DNA of 35,584 nucleotides, taken from NCBI GenBank assembly GCA_903863255.1, contig CAIPBJ010000053.1, positions 1 to 35,584 on the forward strand, written 5' to 3'. Positions 1 through 9,016 of this stretch are shown here, piece by piece. A model generated the notes under the pieces. The model made no database searches, had not been told where the DNA came from, and was given only the letters and a program-made list of their open reading frames with translations. Each line of letters starts with the position of its first letter. Position 1 is the first letter of the stretch. A program made the translations under genes and the position numbers. This DNA is from an uncultured Methylophilaceae bacterium. Lineage in GTDB: Bacteria > Pseudomonadota > Gammaproteobacteria > Burkholderiales > Methylophilaceae.

Positions 1-138
1 ATGGTGATGCCAGGCGATAACGTATCAATAACAGTGACATTGATTGCTCCGATTGCGATGGAAGAAGGTTTGCGCTTCGCTATCCGTGAAGGCGGTCGTA
101 CTGTTGGTGCCGGTGTCGTAGCAAAAATTATTGAATAA
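1..138 (+). CDS. tuf: Elongation factor Tu, C-terminal fragment (cut by window edge)
   Basis: This is the last 45 codons of a reading frame that begins before the window. The fragment runs from [12 protein letters not shown] to the terminal [10 protein letters not shown] and matches the end of domain 3 of EF-Tu, the GTPase that delivers aminoacyl-tRNA to the ribosome. The ATG at position 1 is an internal methionine codon, not the start. The gene lies 62 bases upstream of rpsJ, the usual junction of the str and S10 operons in proteobacteria. Recognition is confident despite the short length because this C-terminus is highly conserved. Confidence 0.95.
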   Translation: MVMPGDNVSITVTLIAPIAMEEGLRFAIREGGRTVGAGVVAKIIE

Positions 139-157
139 TTATTGAAGTTAAACTTAT

Positions 158-178
158 AACGGCGGTAACCCCGCCGTT
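158..178 (+). terminator. GC-rich hairpin between tuf and rpsJ (possible attenuator)
   Basis: AACGGCGG, a 5-base loop TAACC and CCGCCGTT form a perfect 8-bp stem. It is followed by a broken T tract (TTTCGCTCTTT) rather than a continuous one. It sits midway between the tuf stop and the rpsJ Shine-Dalgarno. It may be a partial terminator that lowers S10-operon expression relative to tuf, or an mRNA processing or stability element. The imperfect U tract makes full termination doubtful. Confidence 0.5.
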
Positions 179-200
179 TCGCTCTTTAGAAAGGCAGTAT

Positions 201-509
201 ATGCAAAGTCAAAAAATCCGTATTCGTCTTAAAGCGTTTGATTATCGTCTTATTGATCAATCTGCTCAGGAGATTGTAGAAACTGCCAAACGTACAGGGG
301 CTGTTGTTAAGGGACCTGTGCCATTGCCAACGAGAATTGAACGTTTTGATATTCTTCGTTCACCTCACGTTAATAAAACATCGCGTGACCAATTTGAAAT
401 TCGCACGCATCAACGCTTGATGGATATTGTTGATCCTACAGACAAGACTGTCGATGCGTTGATGAAATTAGATTTGCCAGCGGGCGTGGATGTAGAGATT
501 AAGTTGTAA
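201..509 (+). CDS. rpsJ: 30S ribosomal protein S10
   Basis: This 102-residue protein begins [20 protein letters not shown] and carries the S10 signature region [20 protein letters not shown] (about residues 53-72). S10 is part of the 30S head, and as NusE it also joins the NusB antitermination complex. The ATG follows an AAAGG Shine-Dalgarno-like stretch at 189-193. It lies between tuf and rplC. A good candidate promoter overlaps its stop codon, so rplC may begin a separate transcription unit. Length is within one residue of typical orthologues. Confidence 0.97.
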   Translation: MQSQKIRIRLKAFDYRLIDQSAQEIVETAKRTGAVVKGPVPLPTRIERFDILRSPHVNKTSRDQFEIRTHQRLMDIVDPTDKTVDALMKLDLPAGVDVEIKL

Positions 510-532
510 TTTTTTTTGAGGTCGGGTATAAT
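504..532 (+). promoter_or_regulatory. Candidate sigma-70 promoter for rplC onward
   Basis: TTGTAA (504-509), a 17-base spacer and a perfect TATAAT (527-532) lie across the end of rpsJ and its downstream spacer. Transcription would start near 539, leaving a leader of about 57 bases before rplC. That leader contains a hairpin at 550-571. The spacing and the -10 element are both optimal; the -35 matches 4 of 6 positions. It is inferred from sequence alone. Confidence 0.55.
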
Positions 533-549
533 CCGCCCTCTTTTGCCGA

Positions 550-571
550 GGCTGGTCAATTGTAATCAGCC
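550..571 (+). promoter_or_regulatory. Attenuator-like hairpin in the rplC leader
   Basis: GGCTGGT (550-556) pairs with ATCAGCC (565-571) as a 7-bp stem with one G-U pair and an 8-base loop, followed directly by TTTTAATTATT. The form is that of a weak intrinsic terminator 25 bases before the rplC start. In E. coli ribosomal protein L4 controls the S10 operon through a leader attenuator upstream of rpsJ. A functional parallel here is only an inference. Confidence 0.4.
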
Positions 572-596
572 TTTTAATTATTATAAGGAATCGATC

Positions 597-1244
597 ATGA
601 GCTTAGGGCTTATTGGTCGCAAGGTTGGAATGACCCGCATTTTTACTGAAGATGGCGAAAGCATCCCAGTAACAGTGCTTGAAGTCGTTCCAAACCGAGT
701 GACACAAATCAAAACTATCGAAAGCGATGGCTATACAGGCCTTCAAGTTGCTTTTGGTGAGCGCCGTGCTAGTCGCGTAAACAAAGCACTGACAGGGCAT
801 TATGCCAAATCAGGTTCATCTGCCGGCACTGGTATCAAAGAATTCTCAGTAGGTAATGATGTACTTTCCGCCTATGCTGCTGGAAGTGAAATTACTGTGC
901 AAATTTTCCAAGAAGGTCAAATGGTCGATGTGACTGGAACTTCTCTTGGTAAAGGCTTTGCAGGCGCAATTAAACGTCACCATTTCAGTTCGAATCGTGC
1001 ATCTCACGGTAACTCAAGATCACATAATGTGCCAGGATCGATCGGTATGGCTCAGGATCCAGGTCGTGTATTCCCTGGTAAACGTATGCCTGGCCACCTT
1101 GGATCAGTAAAGGTAACCACTCAAAATCTGAAAGTGGTGAGAGTTGATGTTGAGCGTAACTTGCTTTTGATCAAGGGTGCCGTACCAGGATCTAAGGGTG
1201 GTGATGTGGTTGTTCGCCCCGCAGTTAAGGCAGGTGCAAAATGA
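597..1244 (+). CDS. rplC: 50S ribosomal protein L3
   Basis: This 215-residue protein starts [20 protein letters not shown]. An early-assembly protein, it binds the 3' end of 23S rRNA. The loop [20 protein letters not shown], with conserved glycines and a glutamine probably equivalent to the one methylated by PrmB, reaches toward the peptidyl transferase centre. The frame stays open further upstream, but the ATG at 597 is preferred because TAAGGA precedes it at 584-589 and the protein then has the family N-terminus. The stop overlaps the rplD start as ATGA, indicating coupled translation. Confidence 0.96.
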   Translation: MSLGLIGRKVGMTRIFTEDGESIPVTVLEVVPNRVTQIKTIESDGYTGLQVAFGERRASRVNKALTGHYAKSGSSAGTGIKEFSVGNDVLSAYAAGSEITVQIFQEGQMVDVTGTSLGKGFAGAIKRHHFSSNRASHGNSRSHNVPGSIGMAQDPGRVFPGKRMPGHLGSVKVTTQNLKVVRVDVERNLLLIKGAVPGSKGGDVVVRPAVKAGAK

Positions 1245-1867
1245 AATTAAAATTAATCGATAATAATGGCAAGGCTGCTAAATCTGGACTGGAAGTTTCT
1301 GATTTAACGTTTGGTCGTGAATTTAATGAGTCATTGGTTCACCAAGTTGTAGTGGCTTATATGGCAAATGCACGTACTGCAACACGTGCTCAATTAGGAC
1401 GTGGAAACGTGAGTCATACAACTCACAAGCCTTGGAACCAAAAGGGTACAGGTCGCGCTCGTTCAGGTATGAGTTCTAGCCCGATATGGCGTGGAGGTGG
1501 TCGTGCCTTCCCAAATAGTCCAGATGAGAATTTCAGTCACAAGGTGAATCGTAAAGTGTATCGCGCTGGTATGCGTTCCATTCTCTCTGAGTTGGTTCGT
1601 CAGGATCGCTTGAATGTAATTGAAGAGTTCAGTATTGATACACCAAAGACTAAGAGTCTTGTCGAAAAGATTAAGGGTCTGGGATATGCAGAAGGCTTGC
1701 TCGTATTGGTTGATGGATTCAATGAGAATCTTTATTTGTCATCACGTAACTTACCAAATGTTTTAGTTGTCGAGGCGCAATATGCCGACCCAGTCAGTCT
1801 GGTACGCTTCCCTAACGTGATTGCAACAACAGCGGCAGTTAAACGTCTTGAGGAGATGCTGGCATGA
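1241..1867 (+). CDS. rplD: 50S ribosomal protein L4
   Basis: This 208-residue L4 has the long exit-tunnel loop around residues 45-95 ([20 protein letters not shown], then [13 protein letters not shown]). L4 lines the nascent-chain tunnel with L22. In enterobacteria it also represses its own operon at transcription and translation. It overlaps rplC by ATGA at its start and rplW by ATGA at its end, so the three genes are probably translationally coupled. Whether this L4 acts on the hairpin upstream of rplC is unknown. Confidence 0.96.
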   Translation: MKLKLIDNNGKAAKSGLEVSDLTFGREFNESLVHQVVVAYMANARTATRAQLGRGNVSHTTHKPWNQKGTGRARSGMSSSPIWRGGGRAFPNSPDENFSHKVNRKVYRAGMRSILSELVRQDRLNVIEEFSIDTPKTKSLVEKIKGLGYAEGLLVLVDGFNENLYLSSRNLPNVLVVEAQYADPVSLVRFPNVIATTAAVKRLEEMLA

Positions 1868-2184
1868 GTACGAATATGAATATTGCACAAACTCAAGAAC
1901 GTTTGTTCCAGGTAATCCTTGCTCCGCAAATCACTGAAAAGGCTACATATATTGCTGATAAGTATCAGCAAATCGCTTTTAAGGTTCGTACAGATGCTAC
2001 GAAACCTGAAATCAAGGCCGCAGTTGAGTTGGTCTTCAAGGTTGAGGTTTTGAGTGTTTCGGTTGCTAATGTAAAAGGAAAGACAAAACGTGCGGGCCGT
2101 ATTATGGGTAGCCGTAAAGACTGGAAAAAGGCCTATGTAAGCCTCAAGCCAGGTCAAGAAATTAACTTCGCAGCGGGCGAATAG
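1864..2184 (+). CDS. rplW: 50S ribosomal protein L23
   Basis: This 106-residue L23 has the core [20 protein letters not shown] and the terminal [19 protein letters not shown] typical of the family. L23 sits at the tunnel exit and is the docking site for trigger factor and SRP. The first ATG overlaps the rplD stop (ATGA). The protein has a longer N-terminus than minimal L23 forms ([17 protein letters not shown]); a second ATG at codon 5 is possible but would lose the overlap. Confidence 0.95.
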   Translation: MSTNMNIAQTQERLFQVILAPQITEKATYIADKYQQIAFKVRTDATKPEIKAAVELVFKVEVLSVSVANVKGKTKRAGRIMGSRKDWKKAYVSLKPGQEINFAAGE

Positions 2185-2192
2185 GAGAGATC

Positions 2193-3026
2193 ATGGCATT
2201 AGTTAAAGTTAAGCCAACTTCCCCAGGTCGGCGCGCCGTATTGAAGGTGGTAACACCTGAACTACATAAGGGTAAGCCCCATGCGCCGTTGTTGGAAAAG
2301 CAAAGTAAAAAAGCGGGCCGCAACAATAATGGCCATATTACGACACGTCATCAAGGCGGTGGTCACAAACAACATTACCGTATTGTGGATTTCAGACGAA
2401 ATAAGGATGGGATTGCAGCAAAAGTAGAGCACCTCGAATACGATCCAAATCGTAGTGCTCACATCGCGCTTCTTGTCTACGCGGATGGAGAGCGTCGTTA
2501 TATTATCGCTCCACGCGGAATATCTGCAGGCGCACAGTTAATAAGTGGTTCCGATGCTCCAATCAAAGTTGGAAACGCACTGCCACTTCGAAATATACCT
2601 GTGGGTAGCACGATACATTGTATCGAGTTGCAGCCAGGTAAGGGGGCACAGTTGGCTCGTTCAGCAGGTACGTCGGTTCAGTTGCTTGCACGAGAAGGAA
2701 GCTATGCGCAGCTACGTTTGCGTTCGGGTGAAGTAAGGCGTGTTCATGTTGATTGCAAGGCGACGATTGGCGAAGTTGGAAATGAAGAACATTCACTTCG
2801 TTCAATTGGTAAGGCTGGTGCAATGCGCTGGCGCGGTGTTCGTCCAACGGTCCGTGGTGTTGTGATGAACCCGGTTGACCATCCACATGGCGGCGGTGAA
2901 GGTAAGACTGCTGCTGGTATGAATCCAGTTAGCCCATGGGGTACGCCAACTAAAGGCTACCGTACTCGTGCTAACAAACGTACTGATAATATGCGCGTCA
3001 GTCGTCGTCCAGCGAATAAGAGGTAA
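2193..3026 (+). CDS. rplB: 50S ribosomal protein L2
   Basis: This 277-residue L2 has an N-terminal OB-like region ([14 protein letters not shown]-type core at about residues 60-75), a central SH3-like RNA-binding domain, and the invariant C-terminal motif [13 protein letters not shown]. The histidine of that motif corresponds to the one implicated in peptidyl-transferase function. L2 is a primary 23S rRNA binder needed for subunit association. A GGAGAG Shine-Dalgarno stretch lies a few bases before the ATG. The gene follows rplW by 8 bases and precedes rpsS by 5. Confidence 0.97.
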   Translation: MALVKVKPTSPGRRAVLKVVTPELHKGKPHAPLLEKQSKKAGRNNNGHITTRHQGGGHKQHYRIVDFRRNKDGIAAKVEHLEYDPNRSAHIALLVYADGERRYIIAPRGISAGAQLISGSDAPIKVGNALPLRNIPVGSTIHCIELQPGKGAQLARSAGTSVQLLAREGSYAQLRLRSGEVRRVHVDCKATIGEVGNEEHSLRSIGKAGAMRWRGVRPTVRGVVMNPVDHPHGGGEGKTAAGMNPVSPWGTPTKGYRTRANKRTDNMRVSRRPANKR

Positions 3027-3031
3027 TATAA

Positions 3032-3307
3032 ATGGCACGTTCAATTAAAAAGGGCCCGTTTATTGATGGGCATCTGGCAAAAAAAGTAGAAGTGGCAGTA
3101 GCAACCCGCGATAGAAAGCCAATTAAAACATGGTCACGTCGCTCAACAATATTGCCAGACTTCATTGGTTTGACTATAGCAGTACACAATGGTAGGCAAC
3201 ACGTACCTGTGTTGATTTCAGAAAACATGGTTGGCCATAAGCTCGGCGAATTTGCATTGACTCGTACTTTTAAGGGTCATGCAGCCGATAAGAAGGCTAA
3301 AAAATAG
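3032..3307 (+). CDS. rpsS: 30S ribosomal protein S19
   Basis: This 91-residue protein begins [20 protein letters not shown] and carries the family core [20 protein letters not shown] and the tail [21 protein letters not shown]19 pairs with S13 in the 30S head, near the A-site finger of the large subunit. The spacer after rplB contains AAGAGG just upstream of the ATG. Length and order match S10 operons throughout the proteobacteria. Confidence 0.97.
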   Translation: MARSIKKGPFIDGHLAKKVEVAVATRDRKPIKTWSRRSTILPDFIGLTIAVHNGRQHVPVLISENMVGHKLGEFALTRTFKGHAADKKAKK

Positions 3308-3317
3308 GAGTATGACG

Positions 3318-3647
3318 ATGCAAGTAACTGCAATTCTAAAAGGCGTACACCTATCACCGCAAAAAGCAAGATTGGTGGCTGACCTTGTTCGTGGAAAGAA
3401 AATTGATCATGCACTTAACATTCTAAATTTCACACCGAAGAAAGGTGCTGAAATTATTAAGAAGGTAGTTGAGTCTGCAATTGCAAATGCCGAACATAAT
3501 AATGGAGCTGATATCGATGAGTTGAAGGTTACTTCGATTTATGTTGATAAAGGCATGGTGTTGAAGCGCATTCGTGCTCGCGCTAAGGGTCGAGCAGGAC
3601 GTATAACTAAACCAACTTGTCACATTACAGTGACGGTCGGTAACTAA
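3318..3647 (+). CDS. rplV: 50S ribosomal protein L22
   Basis: This 109-residue L22 begins [20 protein letters not shown] and has the extended beta-hairpin region ending [20 protein letters not shown], which reaches into the peptide exit tunnel beside L4. Two nearby ATGs exist at 3312 and 3318. AGGAG at 3306-3310 is 7 bases from the second and only 1 base from the first, so 3318 is preferred. The frame is also open upstream into rpsS, but those residues do not resemble L22. Confidence 0.95.
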   Translation: MQVTAILKGVHLSPQKARLVADLVRGKKIDHALNILNFTPKKGAEIIKKVVESAIANAEHNNGADIDELKVTSIYVDKGMVLKRIRARAKGRAGRITKPTCHITVTVGN

Positions 3648-3657
3648 AGGATTTATT

Positions 3658-4371
3658 ATGGGTCAGAAAATTCATCCAATTGGTTTCCGCCTAAGTGTCC
3701 AAAAGAATTGGACATCACGTTGGTATGCCAATAGCAAAAACTTTCCAGCGATGTTGAATAGCGATATTAAGGTTCGTGAGTTCCTTAAGAAAAAGCTATC
3801 CCATGCTGCCGTTAGCAAGATCATTATCGAGCGTCCTGCAAAGAACGCAAAAATCACGATTTACAGCGCAAGACCTGGCATTGTGATTGGTAAAAAAGGT
3901 GAGGATATCGAAACATTACGTTCAAGTCTTCAAGGTTTGATGGGTGTGCCGGTACATTTGAATATCGAAGAAGTGCGCAAGCCTGAAATTGACGCGACGC
4001 TTATTGCTGAGAGCATTGCCCAGCAGTTGGAGAAACGCGTTATGTTCCGTCGTGCCATGAAGCGTGCCATGCAAAATGCCATGCGACTGGGTGCTCAAGG
4101 TATTAAGATCATGAGCTCAGGCAGATTGAATGGGATTGAAATTGCTCGTACCGAATGGTATCGCGAAGGACGTGTTCCATTGCATACTTTGCGTGCAGAT
4201 ATCGATTATGGTGTAGCAGAAGCAAAGACCACATACGGTATTATTGGTATTAAAGTGTGGGTATTCAAAGGTGAGGTTTTCGATAATAAAGGAGAGCAAG
4301 TAGCTGCTCCAGTTGTCGAACCAGAAAAGAAAGTAAGAAAGGCAGGGGCGAAAAATGCTACAGCCAGCTAG
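3658..4371 (+). CDS. rpsC: 30S ribosomal protein S3
   Basis: This 237-residue S3 has an N-terminal [12 protein letters not shown], a type II KH domain with the loop [13 protein letters not shown] at about residues 76-88, and the C-terminal domain with [21 protein letters not shown]3 lines the mRNA entry tunnel and contributes to helicase activity there. The lysine- and alanine-rich tail is a common species-specific extension. The last 17 bases overlap rplP in another frame, implying coupled translation. Confidence 0.97.
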   Translation: MGQKIHPIGFRLSVQKNWTSRWYANSKNFPAMLNSDIKVREFLKKKLSHAAVSKIIIERPAKNAKITIYSARPGIVIGKKGEDIETLRSSLQGLMGVPVHLNIEEVRKPEIDATLIAESIAQQLEKRVMFRRAMKRAMQNAMRLGAQGIKIMSSGRLNGIEIARTEWYREGRVPLHTLRADIDYGVAEAKTTYGIIGIKVWVFKGEVFDNKGEQVAAPVVEPEKKVRKAGAKNATAS

Positions 4372-4771
4372 ACAGAAATTCCGCAAACAGCAAAAGGGAC
4401 GTAACAAAGGAATCGCTACAACTGGTAACAAGGTTAGCTTTGGTGACTTTGGACTTAAGGCGGTTGGTAGAGGACGTTTGACTGCAAGGCAAATTGAAGC
4501 AGCTCGTCGCGTTATGACAAGACATATCAAGCGTGGCGGTCGAGTATGGATTCGTATCTTTCCTGATAAGCCGATATCAAGCAAGCCTGCAGAGGTTCGT
4601 ATGGGTAATGGTAAGGGTAGTCCAGAGTACTTCGTTGCTGAGATCCAACCAGGAAAAATGCTTTATGAAATGGATGGAGTGAGTGAAGTTTTAGCGCGCG
4701 AAGCTTTTCGCCTGGCAGCAGCAAAATTGCCTATTGAAACCACGTTCACTACCCGTCATGTAGGGAGTTAA
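4355..4771 (+). CDS. rplP: 50S ribosomal protein L16
   Basis: This 138-residue L16 begins [19 protein letters not shown], very close to the canonical start, and includes the conserved [20 protein letters not shown] segment. L16 organises the A site and binds tRNA elbow and 23S rRNA. Translation starts 17 bases inside the end of rpsC. The start is fixed by homology. The stop is followed after two bases by rpmC. Confidence 0.97.
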   Translation: MLQPARQKFRKQQKGRNKGIATTGNKVSFGDFGLKAVGRGRLTARQIEAARRVMTRHIKRGGRVWIRIFPDKPISSKPAEVRMGNGKGSPEYFVAEIQPGKMLYEMDGVSEVLAREAFRLAAAKLPIETTFTTRHVGS

Positions 4772-4773
4772 AG

Positions 4774-4968
4774 ATGAAGGCTACTGAATTAAGAAGTAAG
4801 ACGGTTGAAGAGTTGAATAATGAATTGGTGGAATTGCGTCGTGCTCAGTTTTCTTTACGCATGCAACTCGCTACTCAGCAACTCAATAAAGTTGATCAAG
4901 TAGGCAAAGTTCGCCGCGATATAGCGCGAGTTCGCACTGTGCTTGCTGAAAAATCCAAGCAAGCTTAA
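4774..4968 (+). CDS. rpmC: 50S ribosomal protein L29
   Basis: This small 64-residue, two-helix protein begins [20 protein letters not shown] and has the core [17 protein letters not shown] and the tail [15 protein letters not shown], all typical of L29. It sits at the tunnel exit next to L23. GGGAG at 4763-4767, inside rplP, is placed correctly for the ATG. Five or more tandem family landmarks make the call secure despite the length. Confidence 0.96.
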   Translation: MKATELRSKTVEELNNELVELRRAQFSLRMQLATQQLNKVDQVGKVRRDIARVRTVLAEKSKQA

Positions 4969-4979
4969 TCGGAGTGAAT

Positions 4980-5252
4980 ATGAGTAGCGAAATACAATCA
5001 AAAGTCGTACGTAGTTTTAGCGGACGAGTAGTAAGTGACAAAATGGATAAGACCGTTACCGTGTTAGTGGAGCGTAAAGTTAAGCATCCGCTTATTGGTA
5101 AGGTTGTAAGCCGTTCTAACAAATTTCATGCTCATGATGAAAATAATGAGTGCAAAGAAGGTGACCTTGTTGTAATTGAAGAAAGCCGTCCGCTTTCTAA
5201 AACAAAGACTTGGCGTGTTAGCAAGATCGTTTCTAAATCAAGTGGTGTTTAG
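4980..5252 (+). CDS. rpsQ: 30S ribosomal protein S17
   Basis: This 90-residue S17 has the OB-fold core [20 protein letters not shown] and the conserved [20 protein letters not shown]. It binds helix 11 of 16S rRNA early in assembly. A GTG at 4974 is also in frame, but GGAG at 4971-4974 overlaps it and is 5 bases from the ATG at 4980, so ATG is chosen. It is the last gene of the S10-operon portion; a spacer of about 158 bases then precedes rplN. Confidence 0.95.
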   Translation: MSSEIQSKVVRSFSGRVVSDKMDKTVTVLVERKVKHPLIGKVVSRSNKFHAHDENNECKEGDLVVIEESRPLSKTKTWRVSKIVSKSSGV

Positions 5253-5410
5253 GTATTGCATACTAAGTGTATGTGATATAGAATGTTTGGTTTTTCGGCG
5301 CCCAAACCGATTTCGGTGAAGCTGGCGCCCCAATACTGACCGTATTGCTGTCGGCCGTGTTTGACAAGCGGCTGGTGTTGGATTAACGGATTAAGTTGGA
5401 GATTATTCTC
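5253..5410 (+). promoter_or_regulatory. Structured spacer between S10 and spc operons, with candidate promoter
   Basis: This 158-base gap is the longest in the first 11 kb. It holds three consecutive short hairpins: GTTTGG/CCAAAC (5285-5290 with 5302-5307), a tight ACCG/CGGT stem (5306-5317) that shares two bases with the first, and CAATAC/GTATTG (5331-5347). A perfect -35 TTGACA follows at 5361-5366, but the -10 at suitable spacing (TAACGG or TTAACG near 5384) is poor. It probably contains the spc-operon promoter and a leader. The exact start cannot be given. Confidence 0.4.
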
Positions 5411-5779
5411 ATGATACAAATGCAATCTCGGCTAGATGTAGCCGATAATACTGGTGCACGTTCCGTAATGTGCATTAAAGTGTTGGGTGGATCCAAGCGT
5501 CGTTACGCTGGGATCGGTGACGTTATTAAGGTCAGCATAAAAGATGCTGCGCCGCGTGGTCGCGTCAAGAAAGGCGAAGTCTATAGCGCTGTAGTTGTGC
5601 GTACAACAAAAGGTGTTCGTCGTCCTGATGGTTCCCTGGTTAAGTTTGATGGCAATGCGGCAGTGCTCTTGAATAATAAGCTTGAGCCTATTGGAACTCG
5701 TATTTTCGGACCAGTCACACGTGAACTGCGTGGTGAGCGTTTCATGAAAATCGTTTCATTAGCACCAGAAGTATTGTAA
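5411..5779 (+). CDS. rplN: 50S ribosomal protein L14
   Basis: This 122-residue L14, the canonical length, begins [20 protein letters not shown] and contains [20 protein letters not shown] and the [15 protein letters not shown] tail. It contacts 16S rRNA at bridge B8 and is the site where the silencing factor RsfS binds. GGAG at 5398-5401 is 9 bases before the ATG. A TTG at 5396 is in frame but lies inside that site and would add an atypical N-terminus. Confidence 0.97.
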   Translation: MIQMQSRLDVADNTGARSVMCIKVLGGSKRRYAGIGDVIKVSIKDAAPRGRVKKGEVYSAVVVRTTKGVRRPDGSLVKFDGNAAVLLNNKLEPIGTRIFGPVTRELRGERFMKIVSLAPEVL

Positions 5780-5790
5780 GGAGTGATGGA

Positions 5791-6108
5791 ATGAATAAGA
5801 TTCGCAAAGGCGATGAAGTTGTTTTGAATGCAGGCAAGGATAAAGGTAAGCGTGGTACCGTTCTGCAGGTTCTGGATACAGGTCACGTTCTTGTTGAGGG
5901 AATTAATCTCGCAAAGAAGCATACTAAGCCTAATCCTATGAAGGGTGTTTCAGGTGGAATTATTTCAATGGAAATGCCCGTTGATATTTCTAATGTTGCT
6001 TTGTTTAACCAAGCTACTCAAAAGGGTGATCGAGTTGGCTTTAAGTTGCTTGAAGATGGACGCAAGGTACGCGTCTTCAAATCAAGTGGCGAAGTTGTTG
6101 ACGCATAA
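5791..6108 (+). CDS. rplX: 50S ribosomal protein L24
   Basis: This 105-residue protein starts [20 protein letters not shown], which is the KOW motif of L24, and contains [19 protein letters not shown]24 is an assembly initiator that binds the 5' region of 23S rRNA near the tunnel exit. AAGGAG overlapping the rplN stop supplies the Shine-Dalgarno. The gene ends 9 bases before rplE. Confidence 0.96.
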   Translation: MNKIRKGDEVVLNAGKDKGKRGTVLQVLDTGHVLVEGINLAKKHTKPNPMKGVSGGIISMEMPVDISNVALFNQATQKGDRVGFKLLEDGRKVRVFKSSGEVVDA

Positions 6109-6117
6109 GGGTGAATC

Positions 6118-6657
6118 ATGGCTCGTTTAAAAGAATACTATAACGATAAAGTGGTCAAAGAGCTTACTGAGAAGTTTGGATATACTTCAGTAATGCAAGT
6201 GCCACGTATCGAAAAAATAACACTCAATATGGGTGTTGGTGAAGCCGTTGCTGATAAAAAGGTAATGGAAAATGCTGTTTCTGACATGGAAAAAATTGCA
6301 GGTCAGAAGCCTGTAGTTACCAAAGCGAAGAAATCGATCGCTTCTTTCAAAATTCGTGATGATTATCCAGTGGGTTGTAAGGTTACATTGCGTCGTGAAC
6401 GTATGTATGAGTTCCTGGATCGCTTGGTAACAATCGCAATACCTCGTATCAGGGATTTTCGTGGCATTTCTGCAAGATCTTTTGATGGTCGTGGAAATTA
6501 TAATATGGGTGTTAAAGAACAGATCATATTTCCTGAAATTGAATACGATAAGATAGATGCGTTGCGTGGTATGAATATTACTATAACAACGACTGCTAAA
6601 ACTGATGAAGAAGCGCGTGCATTATTAACTGCATTTAGCTTTCCATTTAGAAACTGA
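6118..6657 (+). CDS. rplE: 50S ribosomal protein L5
   Basis: This 179-residue L5 has the conserved [19 protein letters not shown] segment near residues 35-55 and the C-terminal [13 protein letters not shown]5 binds 5S rRNA in the central protuberance and contacts S13 across the subunit interface. Length equals that of the E. coli protein. Position between rplX and rpsN is standard. Confidence 0.97.
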   Translation: MARLKEYYNDKVVKELTEKFGYTSVMQVPRIEKITLNMGVGEAVADKKVMENAVSDMEKIAGQKPVVTKAKKSIASFKIRDDYPVGCKVTLRRERMYEFLDRLVTIAIPRIRDFRGISARSFDGRGNYNMGVKEQIIFPEIEYDKIDALRGMNITITTTAKTDEEARALLTAFSFPFRN

Positions 6658-6664
6658 GGGTCTC

Positions 6665-6970
6665 ATGGCTAAAACATGTATGATTGAGCGCGAACAAAAG
6701 CGCGCAGAAACAGTTAAAAAGTATGCTGAAAAGCGTTCAGAACTATTTGCTATTATCAACAATAGTAAGGCGTCCAATGAAGAACGACGTGAAGCTCGTT
6801 TGAAATTGCAGGCACTTCCACGCAACAGCAGTCCAGTTCGCCAACGTAACCGTTGTGCATTGACTGGTCGCCCACGTGGTGTTTTCAGCAAATTCGGTAT
6901 TGCGCGAAGCAAGTTGCGTGATTTAATGATGCGTGGCGAAGTGCCAGGTATCACAAAAGCTAGTTGGTAA
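6665..6970 (+). CDS. rpsN: 30S ribosomal protein S14, long zinc-independent form
   Basis: This 101-residue S14 begins [20 protein letters not shown] and ends with the signature [35 protein letters not shown]. It lacks the paired CxxC motifs of the short zinc-binding type, so it is the long form usual in Gram-negative bacteria. S14 is a late-assembling head protein next to S3 and S10. GAGG precedes the ATG closely. Confidence 0.97.
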   Translation: MAKTCMIEREQKRAETVKKYAEKRSELFAIINNSKASNEERREARLKLQALPRNSSPVRQRNRCALTGRPRGVFSKFGIARSKLRDLMMRGEVPGITKASW

Positions 6971-6984
6971 CGGAGGAATAAAAG

Positions 6985-7380
6985 ATGAGTATGAGTGATC
7001 CGATTGCCGATATGCTTACCCGTATCCGTAACGCACAAAGTGTAAATAAACTTTCAGTTGCAATGCCTTCTTCAAAGTTGAAGTGTGCAATAGCAAACGT
7101 ATTGAAGGATGAGGGATACATTGATGATTTCGCAGTTAGCGACGTCGATGGAAAGCCTCAATTAAATATTAGCCTTAAGTATTATTCTGGCCGTCCGGTT
7201 ATTGAGAAGATTGAGCGTGTCAGTCGTCCTGGTCTACGTATCTATCGCGGAAGCCAAGATATACCTAAGGTAATGAATGGCCTTGGTGTGACCATCGTGT
7301 CAACATCAAAAGGTGTAATGACTGATCGCAAAGCTAACGCTGCCGGTATCGGTGGTGAAGTTCTTTGTATAGTGGCTTAA
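6985..7380 (+). CDS. rpsH: 30S ribosomal protein S8
   Basis: This 131-residue S8 begins [20 protein letters not shown] and ends [33 protein letters not shown], with the conserved STSKG and GGE elements. S8 nucleates the 30S platform on helix 21 of 16S rRNA, and in E. coli represses the spc operon at the rplE start. CGGAGG precedes the ATG at 6971-6976. No obvious S8-site copy was traced here. Confidence 0.96.
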   Translation: MSMSDPIADMLTRIRNAQSVNKLSVAMPSSKLKCAIANVLKDEGYIDDFAVSDVDGKPQLNISLKYYSGRPVIEKIERVSRPGLRIYRGSQDIPKVMNGLGVTIVSTSKGVMTDRKANAAGIGGEVLCIVA

Positions 7381-7390
7381 GGAGAAAAAT

Positions 7391-7924
7391 ATGTCTCGTG
7401 TAGCTAAAAACCCGGTCGCTATCCCCGCAAAAGTCGAGATAGTTTTAAGTTCGGCTTCAATTTCGGTTAGTGGACCGTTAGGTAAGCTTTCGCATCCACT
7501 TACAGATGCTGTCAGCTTAAATCGCGATGGAGAAACCATTACGTTCGCTGCAGCAAATGATTCTCAGCACGCCAAAGCCATGTCAGGCACGATGCGTGCC
7601 TTGGTGGCAAATATGGTGCAAGGCGTGTCGCAAGGGTTTTCTAGAAAACTAACTCTTGTTGGAGTTGGATATAAGGCACAAGCTCAAGGTACAACATTGA
7701 ATCTTGAATTGGGTTATTCCCATCCAATCAATCACAAGATGCCCGAAGGTGTTACCGTTGAGACGCCAACCCAAACAGAAGTCATTCTTAAGGGTGTGGA
7801 TAAGCAGGTTGTAGGACAAGTTGCCGCTCAGATTCGTGCGTATCGATCACCAGAACCATACAAAGGTAAGGGTGTGCGTTATGCTGACGAAGTGGTCATT
7901 ATTAAAGAAACCAAGAAGAAGTAG
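7391..7924 (+). CDS. rplF: 50S ribosomal protein L6
   Basis: This 177-residue L6 has two duplicated RNA-binding domains. The first starts [17 protein letters not shown]; the second carries [20 protein letters not shown] and the signature [19 protein letters not shown]. It binds near the sarcin-ricin loop and helps factor binding. GGAG at 7381-7384, directly after the rpsH stop, gives the ribosome site. Length equals that of E. coli L6. Confidence 0.97.
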   Translation: MSRVAKNPVAIPAKVEIVLSSASISVSGPLGKLSHPLTDAVSLNRDGETITFAAANDSQHAKAMSGTMRALVANMVQGVSQGFSRKLTLVGVGYKAQAQGTTLNLELGYSHPINHKMPEGVTVETPTQTEVILKGVDKQVVGQVAAQIRAYRSPEPYKGKGVRYADEVVIIKETKKK

Positions 7925-7934
7925 GGTTTAAACC

Positions 7935-8288
7935 ATGAAAATTGAAAATTCACGCCTGCGCAGAGCACGTAAAACCCGTGCCAAAATCGCTGAATTGAAA
8001 AAAACAAGACTCTGTGTGCATCGCAGCAATGGACATATTTATGCCCAAATTATTGCTGAAACAGGTGATAAGGTATTGGCAAGTGCTTCCTCTCTGGAAG
8101 TAGAGGTTCGTAAAGATTTAAAAAATGGTGGCAATGTTGCCGCTGCAGCAATTATTGGTAAGCGTATAGCGGAAAAGGCTATAGCAGCTGGAATCAGTGC
8201 TGTTGCTTTTGATCGTTCAGGCTATAAGTATCATGGTCGTATCAAGGCGTTAGCCGATGCTGCGCGTGAAAACGGATTGTCCTTCTAA
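7935..8288 (+). CDS. rplR: 50S ribosomal protein L18
   Basis: This 117-residue L18 has a basic N-terminus ([19 protein letters not shown]) and the core [10 protein letters not shown] to [26 protein letters not shown]18 binds 5S rRNA with L5. Length matches the E. coli protein. It sits between rplF and rpsE with 10- and 15-base gaps, in the expected order. Confidence 0.97.
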   Translation: MKIENSRLRRARKTRAKIAELKKTRLCVHRSNGHIYAQIIAETGDKVLASASSLEVEVRKDLKNGGNVAAAAIIGKRIAEKAIAAGISAVAFDRSGYKYHGRIKALADAARENGLSF

Positions 8289-8303
8289 TAGACGAGGTTG
8301 ATG

Positions 8304-8816
8304 ATGGCAAGAGATAAAGAAGTAGAACAACAGCAGACCGATGGTCTTCGTGAAAAAATGATTGGTGTCAATCGTGTAACCAAGGTCGTTAAAGGTGGAC
8401 GCATCATGAGTTTTGCAGCGCTTACTGTTGTAGGTGATGGTGACGGTGGTGTTGGTATGGGCAAAGGTAAGGCACGTGAAGTTCCGGTAGCGGTTCAAAA
8501 GGCTATGGACGAAGCGAGGCGTGGCATGCTTAAGATCAGTTTGAACAACGGTACGTTGCATCATGCTGTAACAGGTGTTCACGGAGCTGCTAAGGTTTTT
8601 ATTCAACCGGCTTCTGAAGGTACCGGTATTATTGCTGGCGGCGCAATGCGTGCGATTTTCGAAGTGATGGGTGTAACCAACGTGTTGGCCAAATGCATAG
8701 GTTCAACCAACCCTTATAACGTTGTAAGAGCAACATTGAATGGCCTTCAGTCGATGAATACCCCTGCTGAAATCGCAGCCAAGCGTGGCAAGACTGTAGA
8801 AGAAATTAGAGGTTAA
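8304..8816 (+). CDS. rpsE: 30S ribosomal protein S5
   Basis: This 170-residue S5 has the N-terminal double-stranded RNA-binding domain ([20 protein letters not shown], then [20 protein letters not shown]) and the C-terminal domain ([20 protein letters not shown]). It affects decoding accuracy together with S4. TTG 8298, ATG 8301 and ATG 8304 are all in frame. GAGG at 8294-8297 is 6 bases from 8304, so the third is chosen; 8301 would add only one methionine. Confidence 0.95.
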   Translation: MARDKEVEQQQTDGLREKMIGVNRVTKVVKGGRIMSFAALTVVGDGDGGVGMGKGKAREVPVAVQKAMDEARRGMLKISLNNGTLHHAVTGVHGAAKVFIQPASEGTGIIAGGAMRAIFEVMGVTNVLAKCIGSTNPYNVVRATLNGLQSMNTPAEIAAKRGKTVEEIRG

Positions 8817-8818
8817 TA

Positions 8819-9016
8819 ATGGCTAAAGCAAAAAAAGATACTGGCATGATTAAGGTTACGCTTGTTAAAAGTACGATAGGCAGAATCGAATCGCATCGTG
8901 CATGTGTACGTGGACTTGGTCTTCGTCGCTTACATCATACAGTCCAATTGCAGGATACTCCTGCAATACGCGGCATGATCAATGCCGTTAGCTATCTATT
9001 GAAGGTAGAAGCATAA
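8819..9016 (+). CDS. rpmD: 50S ribosomal protein L30
   Basis: This 65-residue protein has the L30 core [42 protein letters not shown], spread over residues 12-53. It binds 23S rRNA helices near 5S. Its start lies two bases after the rpsE stop, and its TAA shares one base with the rplO ATG (TAATG), so translation is tightly coupled. L30 is absent from some bacterial groups; its presence here fits proteobacteria. Confidence 0.96.
   Translation: MAKAKKDTGMIKVTLVKSTIGRIESHRACVRGLGLRRLHHTVQLQDTPAIRGMINAVSYLLKVEA

Noticed and set aside
516-596. Upstream in-frame extension of rplC
   Set aside because: The added residues do not resemble L3, and the region contains a promoter and a hairpin. The ATG at 597 has the ribosome site and family N-terminus.
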